Of a stretch of 64,000 nt of DNA, positions 36,001-43,662 are shown piece by piece. Location of the stretch: assembly GCF_003337425.1 (NCBI RefSeq), contig NZ_QPJU01000001.1:124001-188000 (forward strand). The letters run 5' to 3'. A program made the translations under genes and the position numbers. Source of the stretch: Extensimonas vulgaris (lineage in GTDB: Bacteria > Pseudomonadota > Gammaproteobacteria > Burkholderiales > Burkholderiaceae_C). How positions within the stretch are numbered: position 1 is the stretch's first letter; every line of letters starts with the position of its first letter. A model generated the notes under the pieces. That model was not told the DNA's origin. It did no database searches and saw nothing but the letters and a program-made list of their open reading frames with translations.

Positions 36001-36690
36001 ATGTTCCTGCACATCCCGCACATCCTGGACGCCGAAGAGCTCGCCTCGGCGCGCCGTCTGCTCGGCCCCGACGCGCCCTGGGTAGACGGGCGCAGCAGCG
36101 CCGGCGCGCAGGCGCTGGCCCAGAAAAACAACGCGCAGCTCGCGCAGGCCAGCCCCGAGGCGCAGCAACTGCGCACGCTGGTGCTCTCGGCACTACAGCG
36201 CGCGCCGCTGTTTTTCTCGGCCGCGCTGCCGCAAAAGATCTTCAACCCGCTGTTCAACCGCTACAGCGGCGATAGCAACTTCTACGGCCCGCACATCGAC
36301 GGCGCGGTGCTGCACTCGCAGGCCACGGGGCAGTGGGTGCGCAGCGACATCTCGTGCACACTGTTTCTGAGTGCGCCCGACGAATACGACGGCGGCGAGC
36401 TGCTGATCCAGCAGGCGCAGGGCGAGCGCCGCATCAAGCTGCCCGCGGGCGACCTGATCCTCTACCCCGGCAGCACCGTGCACCAAGTCACGCCCGTGAC
36501 GCGCGGCGCGCGCCTCGCGAGCTTTTTCTGGGTGCAGAGCATGGTGCGCTCGACCACGCAGCGCGAACTGCTCTACGACATGGACATGCACCTGCTCGCG
36601 CTGCGCCAAAGCCTGGGCGAGAGCGACCCCGCCGTGATCGGCCTCACGGGCACCTACCACAACCTGCTGCGCCTGTGGGCCGACACCTGA
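36001..36690 (+). CDS. piuC: PKHD-type Fe(II)/2-oxoglutarate hydroxylase (PiuC/YbiX family)
   Basis: Dioxygenase of 229 residues with the double-stranded beta-helix iron site: His98 and Asp100 in YGPHIDGAV, His161 in GSTVHQV, and a downstream Arg for 2-oxoglutarate. The usual Fe2OG block DEYDGGELLIQ is present. PiuC/YbiX genes are typically Fur-controlled neighbours of catecholate receptors such as Fiu/PiuA, exactly as here (19 bp downstream of the receptor). Their substrate is not established. An ATG four codons upstream (35989) also exists, but MFLHIPHIL at 36001 matches family N termini. Confidence 0.92.
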   Translation: MFLHIPHILDAEELASARRLLGPDAPWVDGRSSAGAQALAQKNNAQLAQASPEAQQLRTLVLSALQRAPLFFSAALPQKIFNPLFNRYSGDSNFYGPHIDGAVLHSQATGQWVRSDISCTLFLSAPDEYDGGELLIQQAQGERRIKLPAGDLILYPGSTVHQVTPVTRGARLASFFWVQSMVRSTTQRELLYDMDMHLLALRQSLGESDPAVIGLTGTYHNLLRLWADT

Positions 36691-36701
36691 TGGCAGGTCT
36701 T

Positions 36702-36762
36702 TAATCTCATTTTGATAGCTGCTTGCGCTTGATGGATAAGCGCTAGGAGCTTATTTGGCTTG
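36702..36762. repeat. Interspersed repeat, copy 7 (piuC-lldD gap)
   Basis: The clearest complete copy: TTTTGATAGCTGCTTGCGCT, then TGGATAAGCGCTAGGAGC and a TTATTTGGCTTGA tail. The halves are partly complementary, so it can form an imperfect hairpin. Confidence 0.8.
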
Positions 36763-36772
36763 AAATTCAACC

Positions 36773-37921
36773 ATGTCCACCACGCCGCAAAGGCACACCC
36801 TGCCCACTGACCTCTTCACCCTGGCCGACCACGAGCGCCATGCGCTGGCGCGCCTGGACGGGCCGGTCTGGGCCTACTTCAGCGGTGGCGCGGCCGACGA
36901 GATCACGCTGCGCGCCAACCGCAGCGCCTGGGACGCGCTCACTCTGGCGCCGCGCGTGCTGCGCCCGCTCGCGGGCGGGCACACGCGCTGCGAGCTGCTC
37001 GGACGCACGCTCGCGCACCCCATCATGCTCGCGCCCGTGGCGTTCCAGCGCCTCGCGCACCCCGACGGCGAGCTGGCCACGGCCTACGCCGCCGCGGCGC
37101 TGGGCGCGGGCCTGGTGCTCAGCACGCAGGCGAGCCAGCCGCTCGAAGCCGTGGCCCAGGCCATGCTCGGCGACGCGGGCCGCGGGCCGCTGTGGTTCCA
37201 GCTCTACCTGCAGCCCGACCGCGGCCAGACGCGCGAACTCGTGCAGCGCGCCGAAGCCGCGGGTTACGAGGCGCTGGTGCTGACCGTCGATGCCCCGTGC
37301 AGCGGCGTGCGCGAGCGCGAGTGGCGCGCCGGCTTTCGCCTGCCGCCCGGCATACGCGCGGTGAATCTGCCTGCGGCGGCTGCGCCCTCGGCCTCTGGCG
37401 GCACCGGCCCCAGCAACGGCGCCCCAGCGGGCTCCAGCGCCCTGTTCGACGGCCTGCTGCGCCATGCCCCAACCTGGGACGACGTGCAATGGCTACAGTC
37501 CAGCACGCGCCTGCCCGTGCTGCTCAAGGGCGTGCTGCACCCCGAAGACGCGCGCACCGCGCTGGCGCATGGCGTGGCCGCCGTGATCGTCTCGAACCAC
37601 GGCGGGCGCACGCTCGACACCACGCCGAGCACGGCCAGCGTGCTGCCGCGCATCGCCGACGCCACGGGCGGCGCGCTGCCGCTGCTCGTGGACGGTGGCA
37701 TCCGCCGCGGCACCGACGTGCTCAAGGCCATCGCCCTGGGCGCGCGCGCCGTGCTCGTGGGCCGCCCCATCGTCTGGGGGCTGGCCCACTCGGGCGCGGC
37801 CGGCGTCGCGCATGTGCTACGCCTGCTGCGCGACGAACTCGAAGTCGCAATGGCGCTCACGGGCTGCGCCACGCTCGCGCAAGCCGGGCGCGAGATACTC
37901 GCGGATGTCGGAAATTTTTAG
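36773..37921 (+). CDS. FMN-dependent alpha-hydroxyacid dehydrogenase/oxidase
   Basis: TIM-barrel flavoprotein of 382 residues in the LldD/glycolate oxidase/lactate oxidase family, oxidising an L-2-hydroxyacid to a 2-oxoacid. Family features are AYFSGGAADEITLRANRSAW, PIMLAPVAFQRLAHPDGE, WFQLYLQPDRG and the FMN/active-site signature SNHGGRTLDT, with LLVDGGIRRGTDVLKAIALG binding the phosphate. The true substrate cannot be told. Its position between piuC and the tonB genes is notable, and a role in supplying 2-oxoacid for the PiuC-like enzyme is only speculation. A copy of the interspersed repeat lies just upstream. Confidence 0.85.
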   Translation: MSTTPQRHTLPTDLFTLADHERHALARLDGPVWAYFSGGAADEITLRANRSAWDALTLAPRVLRPLAGGHTRCELLGRTLAHPIMLAPVAFQRLAHPDGELATAYAAAALGAGLVLSTQASQPLEAVAQAMLGDAGRGPLWFQLYLQPDRGQTRELVQRAEAAGYEALVLTVDAPCSGVREREWRAGFRLPPGIRAVNLPAAAAPSASGGTGPSNGAPAGSSALFDGLLRHAPTWDDVQWLQSSTRLPVLLKGVLHPEDARTALAHGVAAVIVSNHGGRTLDTTPSTASVLPRIADATGGALPLLVDGGIRRGTDVLKAIALGARAVLVGRPIVWGLAHSGAAGVAHVLRLLRDELEVAMALTGCATLAQAGREILADVGNF

Positions 37922-37933
37922 CCCATCGCATCA

Positions 37934-37952
37934 AATGAGACATATTCTCATT
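37934..37952. promoter_or_regulatory. Fur box upstream of tonB-exbB-exbD
   Basis: AATGAGACATATTCTCATT is a 6+6 inverted repeat (ATGAGA...TCTCAT) close to the Fur consensus. It lies 37 bp before a small ORF and about 170 bp before tonB. Confidence 0.65.
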
Positions 37953-37989
37953 CATAATCCATGCCGAGCGCCACGACGAGGCCTGCCTC

Positions 37990-38064
37990 ATGGAACCATT
38001 CACCATCCTCATGCTCAGCTTGATCCTGGTAGCCGGCTCGGCATGGTGGATCATGCGCAAATGA
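37990..38064 (+). CDS. Possible 24-residue hydrophobic membrane peptide
   Basis: A short frame encoding MEPFTILMLSLILVAGSA followed by a Trp-Trp pair and a basic end (IMRK). It has one ideal transmembrane segment with positive residues at the C-terminal boundary, and GAGG 7 bp upstream. It lies directly after the Fur box and before tonB, so it would be iron-regulated. I know no named family for it. Similar single-helix peptides are common in bacteria but are missed by gene finders. Chance is possible, though the hydrophobic pattern and placement favour a real gene. Confidence 0.5.
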   Translation: MEPFTILMLSLILVAGSAWWIMRK

Positions 38065-38122
38065 TTTTGATGTTTTTCGGGTGCTAGCCCAGATTCCACC
38101 TGCGTTGGCAGCTCACTTTTTC

Positions 38123-38839
38123 ATGTTTGAATCGAATTCTTTTCCAGCGCCTGCAGGCGCCCGCCGCAAGGCCGTGGTCGCGCTGCTGGTGTTGCTGCTG
38201 CACGGCGCGGCGCTGTGGGCCTTGCAGGCGGGCCTGCAGCGCCAGGCGCCGCCCGCGCCAGCGCCTTTGATCGTGCCGGCCGAGCTGCTGAGCCAAGTCA
38301 CCACCCCACCTGCGCCCGCGCCGCAAAGCACTCCGGCGCCCAAGCCCGCCCCCACGCCCCCCGTGCCGGACAAGCCGCGCCCCACGCCGCGGCCCCAGCC
38401 TGCGCCGAAAGCGCAGCCCGCACCGGCCACGCAAGCACCTTCGGAACTCACTGCCGCGCAGCCCGCGGCCGAGCCTGCGCCCAATGCACCGAGCGCGGCG
38501 CCCACTGCCGCTCCCGCCGCCCCGACTGCCACTACGCCAGCGCCGGCACCGCCGCGCATCGAACTGCCGTCGAGCAACGCCGCCTACCTCAACAACCCCA
38601 AGCCGCCCTACCCCGCCATCAGCAAGCGCATGGGCGAGCAGGGCAAGGTGGTGCTGCGCGTGCTCATCAGCGCCGAAGGGCTGCCGCAAAAGGTCGAAAT
38701 CAGCCAATCCAGCGGCTACGACCGGCTCGACCGCCAGGCCCAAGAGGCCGTGCAGCACTGGCGCTTCGTGCCCGGCAAGCGCAACGGCGTGCCCGAGGCC
38801 ATGTGGACGCTGGTGCCCATTCAATTCGTTCTCGAGTAA
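38123..38839 (+). CDS. tonB: Energy transducer TonB
   Basis: Periplasm-spanning protein of 238 residues that passes proton-motive energy from ExbB/ExbD to outer-membrane receptors. One N-terminal transmembrane helix (about 17-32, VVALLVLLLHGAALWALQ) is followed by a long Pro/Ala/Lys-rich spacer (about 50-150). The C-terminal TonB domain has AYLNNPKPPYPAISKRMGEQ, GKVVLRVLISAEGLPQKVEI and a WRFVPGKRNG-type end. The start at 38123 (MFESNSFPAP) is preferred over an upstream in-frame start at 38081. It is first of tonB-exbB-exbD, downstream of a Fur box. Confidence 0.95.
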   Translation: MFESNSFPAPAGARRKAVVALLVLLLHGAALWALQAGLQRQAPPAPAPLIVPAELLSQVTTPPAPAPQSTPAPKPAPTPPVPDKPRPTPRPQPAPKAQPAPATQAPSELTAAQPAAEPAPNAPSAAPTAAPAAPTATTPAPAPPRIELPSSNAAYLNNPKPPYPAISKRMGEQGKVVLRVLISAEGLPQKVEISQSSGYDRLDRQAQEAVQHWRFVPGKRNGVPEAMWTLVPIQFVLE

Positions 38840-38849
38840 AGGAGTTTTC

Positions 38850-39572
38850 ATGGAATCCCAATTCGGCATCTCCAACCTCTGGGCGCAGGGCGACTGGGTG
38901 ACGCGCGGCGTCGCCGTGCTGCTGCTGCTCATGTCGCTGGCCTCGTGGATCGTCATCCTGCTCAAGGCCTGGGATGTGCTGCGGCTGCGCCGGCACGCGC
39001 GCGCGGCGCAGGATTTTTGGCGCAGCGAAGACTTCGGCGCGGGCCTCGCGCGCCTCGGTGACGATCCGGATAACCCCTTTCGCCAACTCGCCCAGGCCGC
39101 GCAGGAGGCCAGCGCGCACCACGCGCAAGCGAGCCTGCAAGACCAGCTCGACCGCAGCGAGTGGATCACGCGCAGCCTGCGCAACCACCTCGACGACTGC
39201 AGCGCGCGCCTGCAATCGGGCCTGGCCATCCTGGCCTCGGTGGGCTCGACGGCGCCCTTCGTGGGCCTGTTCGGCACCGTGTGGGGCATTTACCACGCGC
39301 TGCTGTCCATAGGCACCACGGGCCAGTCGACCATAGACAAGGTCGCGGGCCCCGTGGGCGAGGCGTTGATCATGACAGCGCTGGGCCTGGCCGTGGCGAT
39401 TCCCGCCGTGCTCGGCTACAACGCCCTCGTGCGCGGCAACAAGGCCGTGCTGCACCAGCTGCGCCGCTTTGCGCACGACCTGCACAGCTACTTCGTCGCC
39501 GGTAGCCGCACCGCCACTGCCACCGGGGCCGAGGCCGCCGGCAAGGTGCTGCCCCTCAAGAAAGGTGCATAA
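38850..39572 (+). CDS. exbB: Biopolymer transport protein ExbB
   Basis: Inner-membrane MotA/TolQ/ExbB proton-channel subunit of 240 residues. It has three transmembrane helices: about 19-38 (VAVLLLLMSLASWIVILLKA), then a pair around 130-150 and 168-190 flanking the conserved SVGSTAPFVGLFGTVWGIYH and ALIMTALGLAVAIPAVLGYN blocks. The start ATG (38850) has GGAG 5 bp upstream. It lies 10 bp after tonB and 2 bp before exbD, so the three are one operon. It works with the TonB-dependent receptor encoded at 33.7 kb. Confidence 0.96.
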   Translation: MESQFGISNLWAQGDWVTRGVAVLLLLMSLASWIVILLKAWDVLRLRRHARAAQDFWRSEDFGAGLARLGDDPDNPFRQLAQAAQEASAHHAQASLQDQLDRSEWITRSLRNHLDDCSARLQSGLAILASVGSTAPFVGLFGTVWGIYHALLSIGTTGQSTIDKVAGPVGEALIMTALGLAVAIPAVLGYNALVRGNKAVLHQLRRFAHDLHSYFVAGSRTATATGAEAAGKVLPLKKGA

Positions 39573-39574
39573 CC

Positions 39575-40000
39575 ATGGCGCTCGGAATCCAGGACGCTGC
39601 CTTCGGCGACGACGACGAGGTCATGAACGAGATCAACATGACGCCGCTGGTTGACGTCATGCTGGTGCTGCTCATCATTTTCATCATCACCGTGCCCGTG
39701 ATGAAGCACTCGGTCAACGTCGAGCTGCCGCGCGCAGCCAACCAGCCCGAAGTCGTGCAGCCGACTACCGTGCGCCTGAGCGTCGCCGCCGACGGCCGCT
39801 ATTTTCTGAACGGCACGCCGGTGTCGGACGACGCGCTGCCCGCACTCTTGCAGGCCGAGGCCGCCCGGCAACCGCAACCCGACCTGCACATCAGCGGCGA
39901 CCGCGCCGTGCGCTACGAGCGCGTGGCCCAGGCGATGGCGCTGGCGCAGCGCGCGGGGCTGCGCAAGATCGGCTTCGTGATCGAGCCACAAAACCCTTGA
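39575..40000 (+). CDS. exbD: Biopolymer transport protein ExbD
   Basis: ExbD/TolR subunit of 141 residues. A short cytoplasmic N terminus (EVMNEINMTPLVDVMLVLL) leads into a single transmembrane helix with the essential Asp of the proton path (VDVMLVLLIIFIITVPV), followed by a periplasmic domain ending RKIGFVIEPQNP. It completes the TonB energising complex and lies immediately after exbB. The M-x-T-P-L-V-D motif is fully conserved. Confidence 0.96.
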   Translation: MALGIQDAAFGDDDEVMNEINMTPLVDVMLVLLIIFIITVPVMKHSVNVELPRAANQPEVVQPTTVRLSVAADGRYFLNGTPVSDDALPALLQAEAARQPQPDLHISGDRAVRYERVAQAMALAQRAGLRKIGFVIEPQNP

Positions 40001-40028
40001 CACAAATAGACAAAGGAACGTAGGGCCA

Positions 40029-40056
40029 TTGACATGGCACAGCAAAGCCCTATCTA
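40029..40056 (+). promoter_or_regulatory. Sigma-70 promoter of the BI-1 gene
   Basis: TTGACA (40029-40034) and TATCTA (40051-40056) are 16 bp apart, about 40 bp before the next gene. Confidence 0.5.
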
Positions 40057-40095
40057 CAATGCCTGCGTTCATCTGACCGACAAGGAGCCGACGCC

Positions 40096-40794
40096 ATGAA
40101 CCAACCACTCTCCACCGTGAACCCTGCACAGGTTTTTGACCTGTCCGCGCAGGAGCAGCGCCGCAAAGTGCTGCGCAACACCTACTGGCTGCTCGCGCTG
40201 AGCCTGCTGCCCACGGTGCTCGGCGCCTGGCTGGGCGTGGCCACGGGCATCACGCAAATGCTGCACGGCGGGCTGGGGCTGATCGTCTTCATGGCCGGCG
40301 CGTTCGGCTTCATGTTTGCGATCGAAAAAACCAAGCACTCGGCCGCCGGCATCGCCGTGCTGCTCGCCTTCACCTTCTTCATGGGCCTGATGCTTTCGGG
40401 CCTGATCGGCATGGTGCTGGGCTTCAGGAATGGCGTTTCGCTCATCACCACCGCATTCGCGGGCACGGCCGGCGTGTTCGTCGTCATGGCGACGCTCGCG
40501 AGCGTGATCAAGCGCGACCTCTCGGGCCTTGCGCAATGGCTGTTCGTGGGCGTGCTCGTGCTGCTCGTGGGCAGCGTGGTCAACCTGTTCGTGGGCTCCA
40601 CGGCGGGCATGCTGGCGATCTCGGTCGCGGCGATAGGTCTCTTCAGCGTCTATATGCTGTACGACCTCAAGCAGATCATCGACGGCGGCGAGACCAACTA
40701 CATCAGCGCCACGCTGGCCCTGTACCTGGACTTGTTCAACGTGTTCCAGAGCCTGCTCGCGCTGCTGGGCATCTTCGGTGGCGAGCGCGACTGA
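40096..40794 (+). CDS. Bax inhibitor-1 family inner-membrane protein (YbhL/YccA-like)
   Basis: Polytopic membrane protein of 232 residues with about seven transmembrane helices. Family blocks are LRNTYWLLALSLLPTVLGAW, FAGTAGVFVVMATLASVIKR and the C-terminal YMLYDLKQIIDGG with ALYLDLFNVFQSLLALLGI, which carry the paired aspartates of the BI-1 pH-sensing calcium-leak site. In E. coli the relative YccA binds and limits FtsH. It has its own promoter-like sequence and a strong terminator, so it is likely monocistronic. Confidence 0.92.
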   Translation: MNQPLSTVNPAQVFDLSAQEQRRKVLRNTYWLLALSLLPTVLGAWLGVATGITQMLHGGLGLIVFMAGAFGFMFAIEKTKHSAAGIAVLLAFTFFMGLMLSGLIGMVLGFRNGVSLITTAFAGTAGVFVVMATLASVIKRDLSGLAQWLFVGVLVLLVGSVVNLFVGSTAGMLAISVAAIGLFSVYMLYDLKQIIDGGETNYISATLALYLDLFNVFQSLLALLGIFGGERD

Positions 40795-40818
40795 GCGGCT
40801 GCTTTTTCCGTCCCAGCA

Positions 40819-40845
40819 AAAGGCTCCGCAAGGGGCCTTTTTGTA
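40819..40845 (+). terminator. Terminator after the BI-1 gene
   Basis: AAAGGCTCC and GGGGCCTTT form a 9-bp stem with a GCAA tetraloop, followed by TTG and further Ts. Confidence 0.85.
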
Positions 40846-40888
40846 TTACAGGTTCAAGTCCCGCAGCCCTTTGTCGATAATCCAGGCA

Positions 40889-41260
40889 ATGCCTCGCCCC
40901 GCCATCCATCTTTTCAAGCCACGCCTCCTGCTCGTCGCCGCGTTCGGGCTGCTGCTCGCCGGTTGCGACATTCCGGGCCTGGGACCCGATCCGCGCATCG
41001 CCCAGCGCGAGGCCGAGGCGCAGGCCATAGGCGCGGCCTGCCGGCATGCGCAGCGCAGCCTCGAAGACTGCTACACCCTCAACCCCAAGGCGCCCAAGGC
41101 CGCCATCTTCGCGGGCTGGAAGGACATGGACCAGTACATGCGCGACAACAAGATCGAGGGCATCCCGCCGCAGCTCAGCAAGAGCATTCCGCCAGCGAAC
41201 GGCGAAGCGGGCGGCAACACCGAAGCACCTCCCGCGGCGGACGCGGCCAGCAAGTCTTAA
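40889..41260 (+). CDS. Conserved lipoprotein, unknown function
   Basis: A 123-residue protein with a lipoprotein signal peptide: basic start MPRPAIHLFKPR, hydrophobic core LLLVAAFGLLLA and lipobox LLAGC (Cys at about 28). The mature part contains a Cys pair in the helical segment AACRHAQRSLEDCYTLN (possible disulfide), then KAAIFAGWKDMDQYMRDNK and an acidic Ala-rich tail. It resembles lipoproteins conserved in Burkholderiales without assigned function. The start at 40889 follows the BI-1 terminator, whereas longer in-frame starts upstream would cross that terminator. It is convergent with rlmD. Confidence 0.75.
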   Translation: MPRPAIHLFKPRLLLVAAFGLLLAGCDIPGLGPDPRIAQREAEAQAIGAACRHAQRSLEDCYTLNPKAPKAAIFAGWKDMDQYMRDNKIEGIPPQLSKSIPPANGEAGGNTEAPPAADAASKS

Positions 41261-41292
41261 CCCACTTAGGCCAGGCACCTCAGCCCGGCGCT

Positions 41293-42957
41293 TCAGACCG
41301 GCGGCTCGGGTGCTTGGGTCGAATCGGGCAACTCGAACACCGCCACGCTCTCCACATGCGCCGTGTGCGGAAACATGTTGACCACGCCCGCCGCCGCGCA
41401 GCGATAGCCCGCCAGGTGCACCAGCAGGCCCGCGTCGCGCGCGAGCGTCGCGGGGTTGCAGCTCACATAGACGATGCGCCGCGGCGGCGTCCAGCCCGCG
41501 GCAGAGGCAGGCAGCGGCGCGGCGCCCGGCGCGCCCTGGCGGGCCTGCGCAATATCGGCCAGCGCCTTGGCGAGGGCAAAAGCCCCTTCGCGCGGCGGAT
41601 CGACCAGCCACTTGTCGGCCACGCCGTCGGCCATGAGCTGCTCGGGCGTCATCTCGAACAGGTTGCGCGCTACGAAATTCGTATCTGCTAATGCTTGTCC
41701 CGTCTGCCTTAGTGCCTTATTTTTCTCATAGTTTTCACGCGCCCGTGCAACCAGTGTTGCGCTGCCCTCCACGCCCAGCACCGCACGCGCCTGCGTGGCC
41801 AGTGGTAGCGTGAAGTTGCCCAGACCGCAAAACCAGTCGATCACGCGCTCGTGCGGCCGCACGTCGAGCAGGCGCAGCGCGCGCACGACCAGCACGCGGT
41901 TGATGTGCGGGTTCACCTGCGTGAAGTCGGTCGGTCGAAAGGGCATGGTGATGCCGAACTCGGGCAGGTGGTACGCCAGCTCCTCGCCGCCTGGGTCGAG
42001 CAAGTGCACCGTGTCCGGCCCCTTGGGCTGCAGCCACCATTGCACGCGGTGCGCGCCGGCAAAGGCGCGCAGCCGCGCGAGGTCGGCAGGCGAGAGCGGC
42101 TGCAGGTGGCGCAGCACCAGCGCCGTCACGGTGTCGCCACAGGCGAGCTCGATCTGCGGGCAGCTGTCGCGCGCATCGAGCGCGGCCACCAGCGCGCGCA
42201 GCGGCAACAGCAGGGCACTCACGTGCGCGGGCAGCACGGGGCAGACCTGCATGTCCGCCACGTAGCGGCTCTTGCGCTCGTGAAAGCCGATCAGCACTGC
42301 GCCCTTTTTCGCCACGTAGCGCACGGACAGGCGTGCGCGGTAGCGGTAGCCCCAGGCCGGCCCTTCGATGGGGCGCAGCACCATGTCGGGCCGCACCTTG
42401 CCCAGATGCCAGAGGTTGTCTTCGAGCACACGCTGCTTGATCGCGACCTGCGCGCCCGGGTGCAAATGCTGCATCTTGCAGCCGCCGCAGGCACCCGCGT
42501 GCAGGCCGAAATGTGGGCAGCCGGGTTGCACGCGCTGCGACGAGGGCCGGTGGATGGCCGTGAGGCTGGCCTGCTCCCACTGGTTCTTTTTGCGGTAGGT
42601 CTGCGCGCTCACGAGTTCGAAGGGCAGCGCACCCTCGACGAACACCACCTTGCCATCGGGCCGGTGCGCAACGCCCTGCGCCTCCAGATCGAGCGACTCG
42701 ATGGCTAGCAGCCTGTCGGACTGTGGAATCGTCGGCTGCGAATGCGCCGCAGCGGCCCATTTTTTACCGGCTTCTTGCCCCATAGTCCCGCTATGGGGCG
42801 GCGAATCCGGCAAAAACTGGCCTCGCTGGGGCGCATTCTCGCTTTCGACGCCCAAAGTCCGACAGGCTGCTAGCCAGCCTTCTGGCAAGGGATCGGGGAC
42901 ACCGGGAATGGCATTAGAAAGGATGGAAGGGGAAAATTTTGCAGGCACTTCACTCAT
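41293..42957 (-). CDS. rlmD: 23S rRNA (uracil-5-)-methyltransferase, RlmD/RumA type
   Basis: SAM-dependent enzyme that methylates U1939 of 23S rRNA (TrmA family). Motifs: a TRAM-like N-terminal region beginning [14 protein letters not shown], the iron-sulfur cysteines [18 protein letters not shown], the SAM-binding [16 protein letters not shown], and the catalytic Cys in [13 protein letters not shown]. At 554 residues it is longer than usual because residues about 29-85 are encoded by a complete family B palindromic element. An ATG inside that element would give a nearly normal-length protein, so the true start is uncertain. A second, shorter repeat lies around residues 408-429. Confidence 0.93.
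   Translation of the reverse strand: MSEVPAKFSPSILSNAIPGVPDPLPEGWLAACRTLGVESENAPQRGQFLPDSPPHSGTMGQEAGKKWAAAAHSQPTIPQSDRLLAIESLDLEAQGVAHRPDGKVVFVEGALPFELVSAQTYRKKNQWEQASLTAIHRPSSQRVQPGCPHFGLHAGACGGCKMQHLHPGAQVAIKQRVLEDNLWHLGKVRPDMVLRPIEGPAWGYRYRARLSVRYVAKKGAVLIGFHERKSRYVADMQVCPVLPAHVSALLLPLRALVAALDARDSCPQIELACGDTVTALVLRHLQPLSPADLARLRAFAGAHRVQWWLQPKGPDTVHLLDPGGEELAYHLPEFGITMPFRPTDFTQVNPHINRVLVVRALRLLDVRPHERVIDWFCGLGNFTLPLATQARAVLGVEGSATLVARARENYEKNKALRQTGQALADTNFVARNLFEMTPEQLMADGVADKWLVDPPREGAFALAKALADIAQARQGAPGAAPLPASAAGWTPPRRIVYVSCNPATLARDAGLLVHLAGYRCAAAGVVNMFPHTAHVESVAVFELPDSTQAPEPPV
41671..41735. repeat. Interspersed repeat, copy 8 (inside rlmD)
   Basis: GTATCTGCTAATGCTTGTCC and TTAGTGCCTTATTTTTCTCA form a degenerate copy, translated between the SAM-binding region and the C-terminal part of RlmD. 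Confidence 0.5.
42705..42873. repeat. Palindromic element family B, copy 4 (full, inside rlmD)
   Basis: A 169-bp unit bordered by CTAGCAGCCTGTCGGAC and its exact complement, with CTAG at both edges. The interior is nearly identical to copy 1. On the rlmD strand it is open and encodes about 56 residues including [16 protein letters not shown] and [15 protein letters not shown]. Confidence 0.9.
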
Positions 42958-43003
42958 GCGGCGATTGTCTCAGACGGGTTTCCCGCTGCGCCGTGAGAAT
43001 CAG

Positions 43004-43032
43004 CTTGAAATCTGCCGACTTCGCCCCAATCT
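43004..43032 (+). promoter_or_regulatory. Sigma-32 heat-shock promoter of grpE
   Basis: CTTGAAA (43004-43010) and CCCCAATCT (43024-43032) match the RpoH consensus CTTGAAA-N13-CCCCATNT with 13-bp spacing, 34 bp before the grpE ATG. Confidence 0.8.
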
Positions 43033-43065
43033 CACTGCATGTTGTTCCATCCATAAAAAATCGAC

Positions 43066-43620
43066 ATGTCCGACAACACGCCCAACACCCCCTCCTCCGA
43101 TACCACCGCTGCTGCACCAGGGCAGGAAAACATGGCAACCCACGCTGCCGACGAGATCGCGCGCCTGCAGGCCGAACTGGCCGAGCTCAAGGCCAAGAGC
43201 GCAGAGCTCGCCGATCAATTCCTGCGTGCCAAAGCCGAGGCCGAAAACGCCCGCCGCCGCGCCGAGGAAGAAATCGCCAAAGCACGCAAATTCGGTATCG
43301 AGAGCTTTGCCGAGAGCCTGCTACCGGTGGCCGACAGCCTTGAAGCGGCGCTCGCCGTCAAAGAAGCAACCCCGCAGCAATTGCGCGAAGGCGTGGACGC
43401 CACCCTGCGCCAGCTCATGACGGCGCTGGAGCGCAACAAAGTGCTCGCCATCCATCCCGCCGTAGGCGAAAAGTTCGACCCGCACCGCCACCAGGCCATC
43501 AGCATGGTGCCCGCCGAGCAAGAGCCCAACACCATCGTCGCAGTGCTACAAAAAGGCTATCTGATAGCCGACCGCGTACTGCGTCCCGCGCTCGTCACCG
43601 TGGCTGCACCCAAGCAGTGA
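43066..43620 (+). CDS. grpE: Nucleotide exchange factor GrpE
   Basis: Co-chaperone of 184 residues that releases ADP from DnaK. The N terminus is an acidic, disordered tail. It is followed by a long coiled coil (about 20-75, [40 protein letters not shown]) and the C-terminal beta-domain with [20 protein letters not shown] and [18 protein letters not shown] near-perfect RpoH promoter precedes it. It is first of grpE-dnaK-dnaJ and is convergent with nothing nearby. The 113-bp gap to dnaK contains a hairpin and a second weak heat-shock-like promoter. Confidence 0.97.
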   Translation: MSDNTPNTPSSDTTAAAPGQENMATHAADEIARLQAELAELKAKSAELADQFLRAKAEAENARRRAEEEIAKARKFGIESFAESLLPVADSLEAALAVKEATPQQLREGVDATLRQLMTALERNKVLAIHPAVGEKFDPHRHQAISMVPAEQEPNTIVAVLQKGYLIADRVLRPALVTVAAPKQ

Positions 43621-43636
43621 ACCGGCACTCGGGCCT

Positions 43637-43660
43637 GAGCGGAAATAAATCTGTCCGCTC
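43637..43660 (+). terminator. Hairpin after grpE (possible partial terminator)
   Basis: GAGCGGA (43637-43643) pairs with TCCGCTC (43654-43660), but no T-run follows. It may stabilise the grpE mRNA end or attenuate read-through into dnaK. Confidence 0.35.
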
Positions 43661-43662
43661 GC

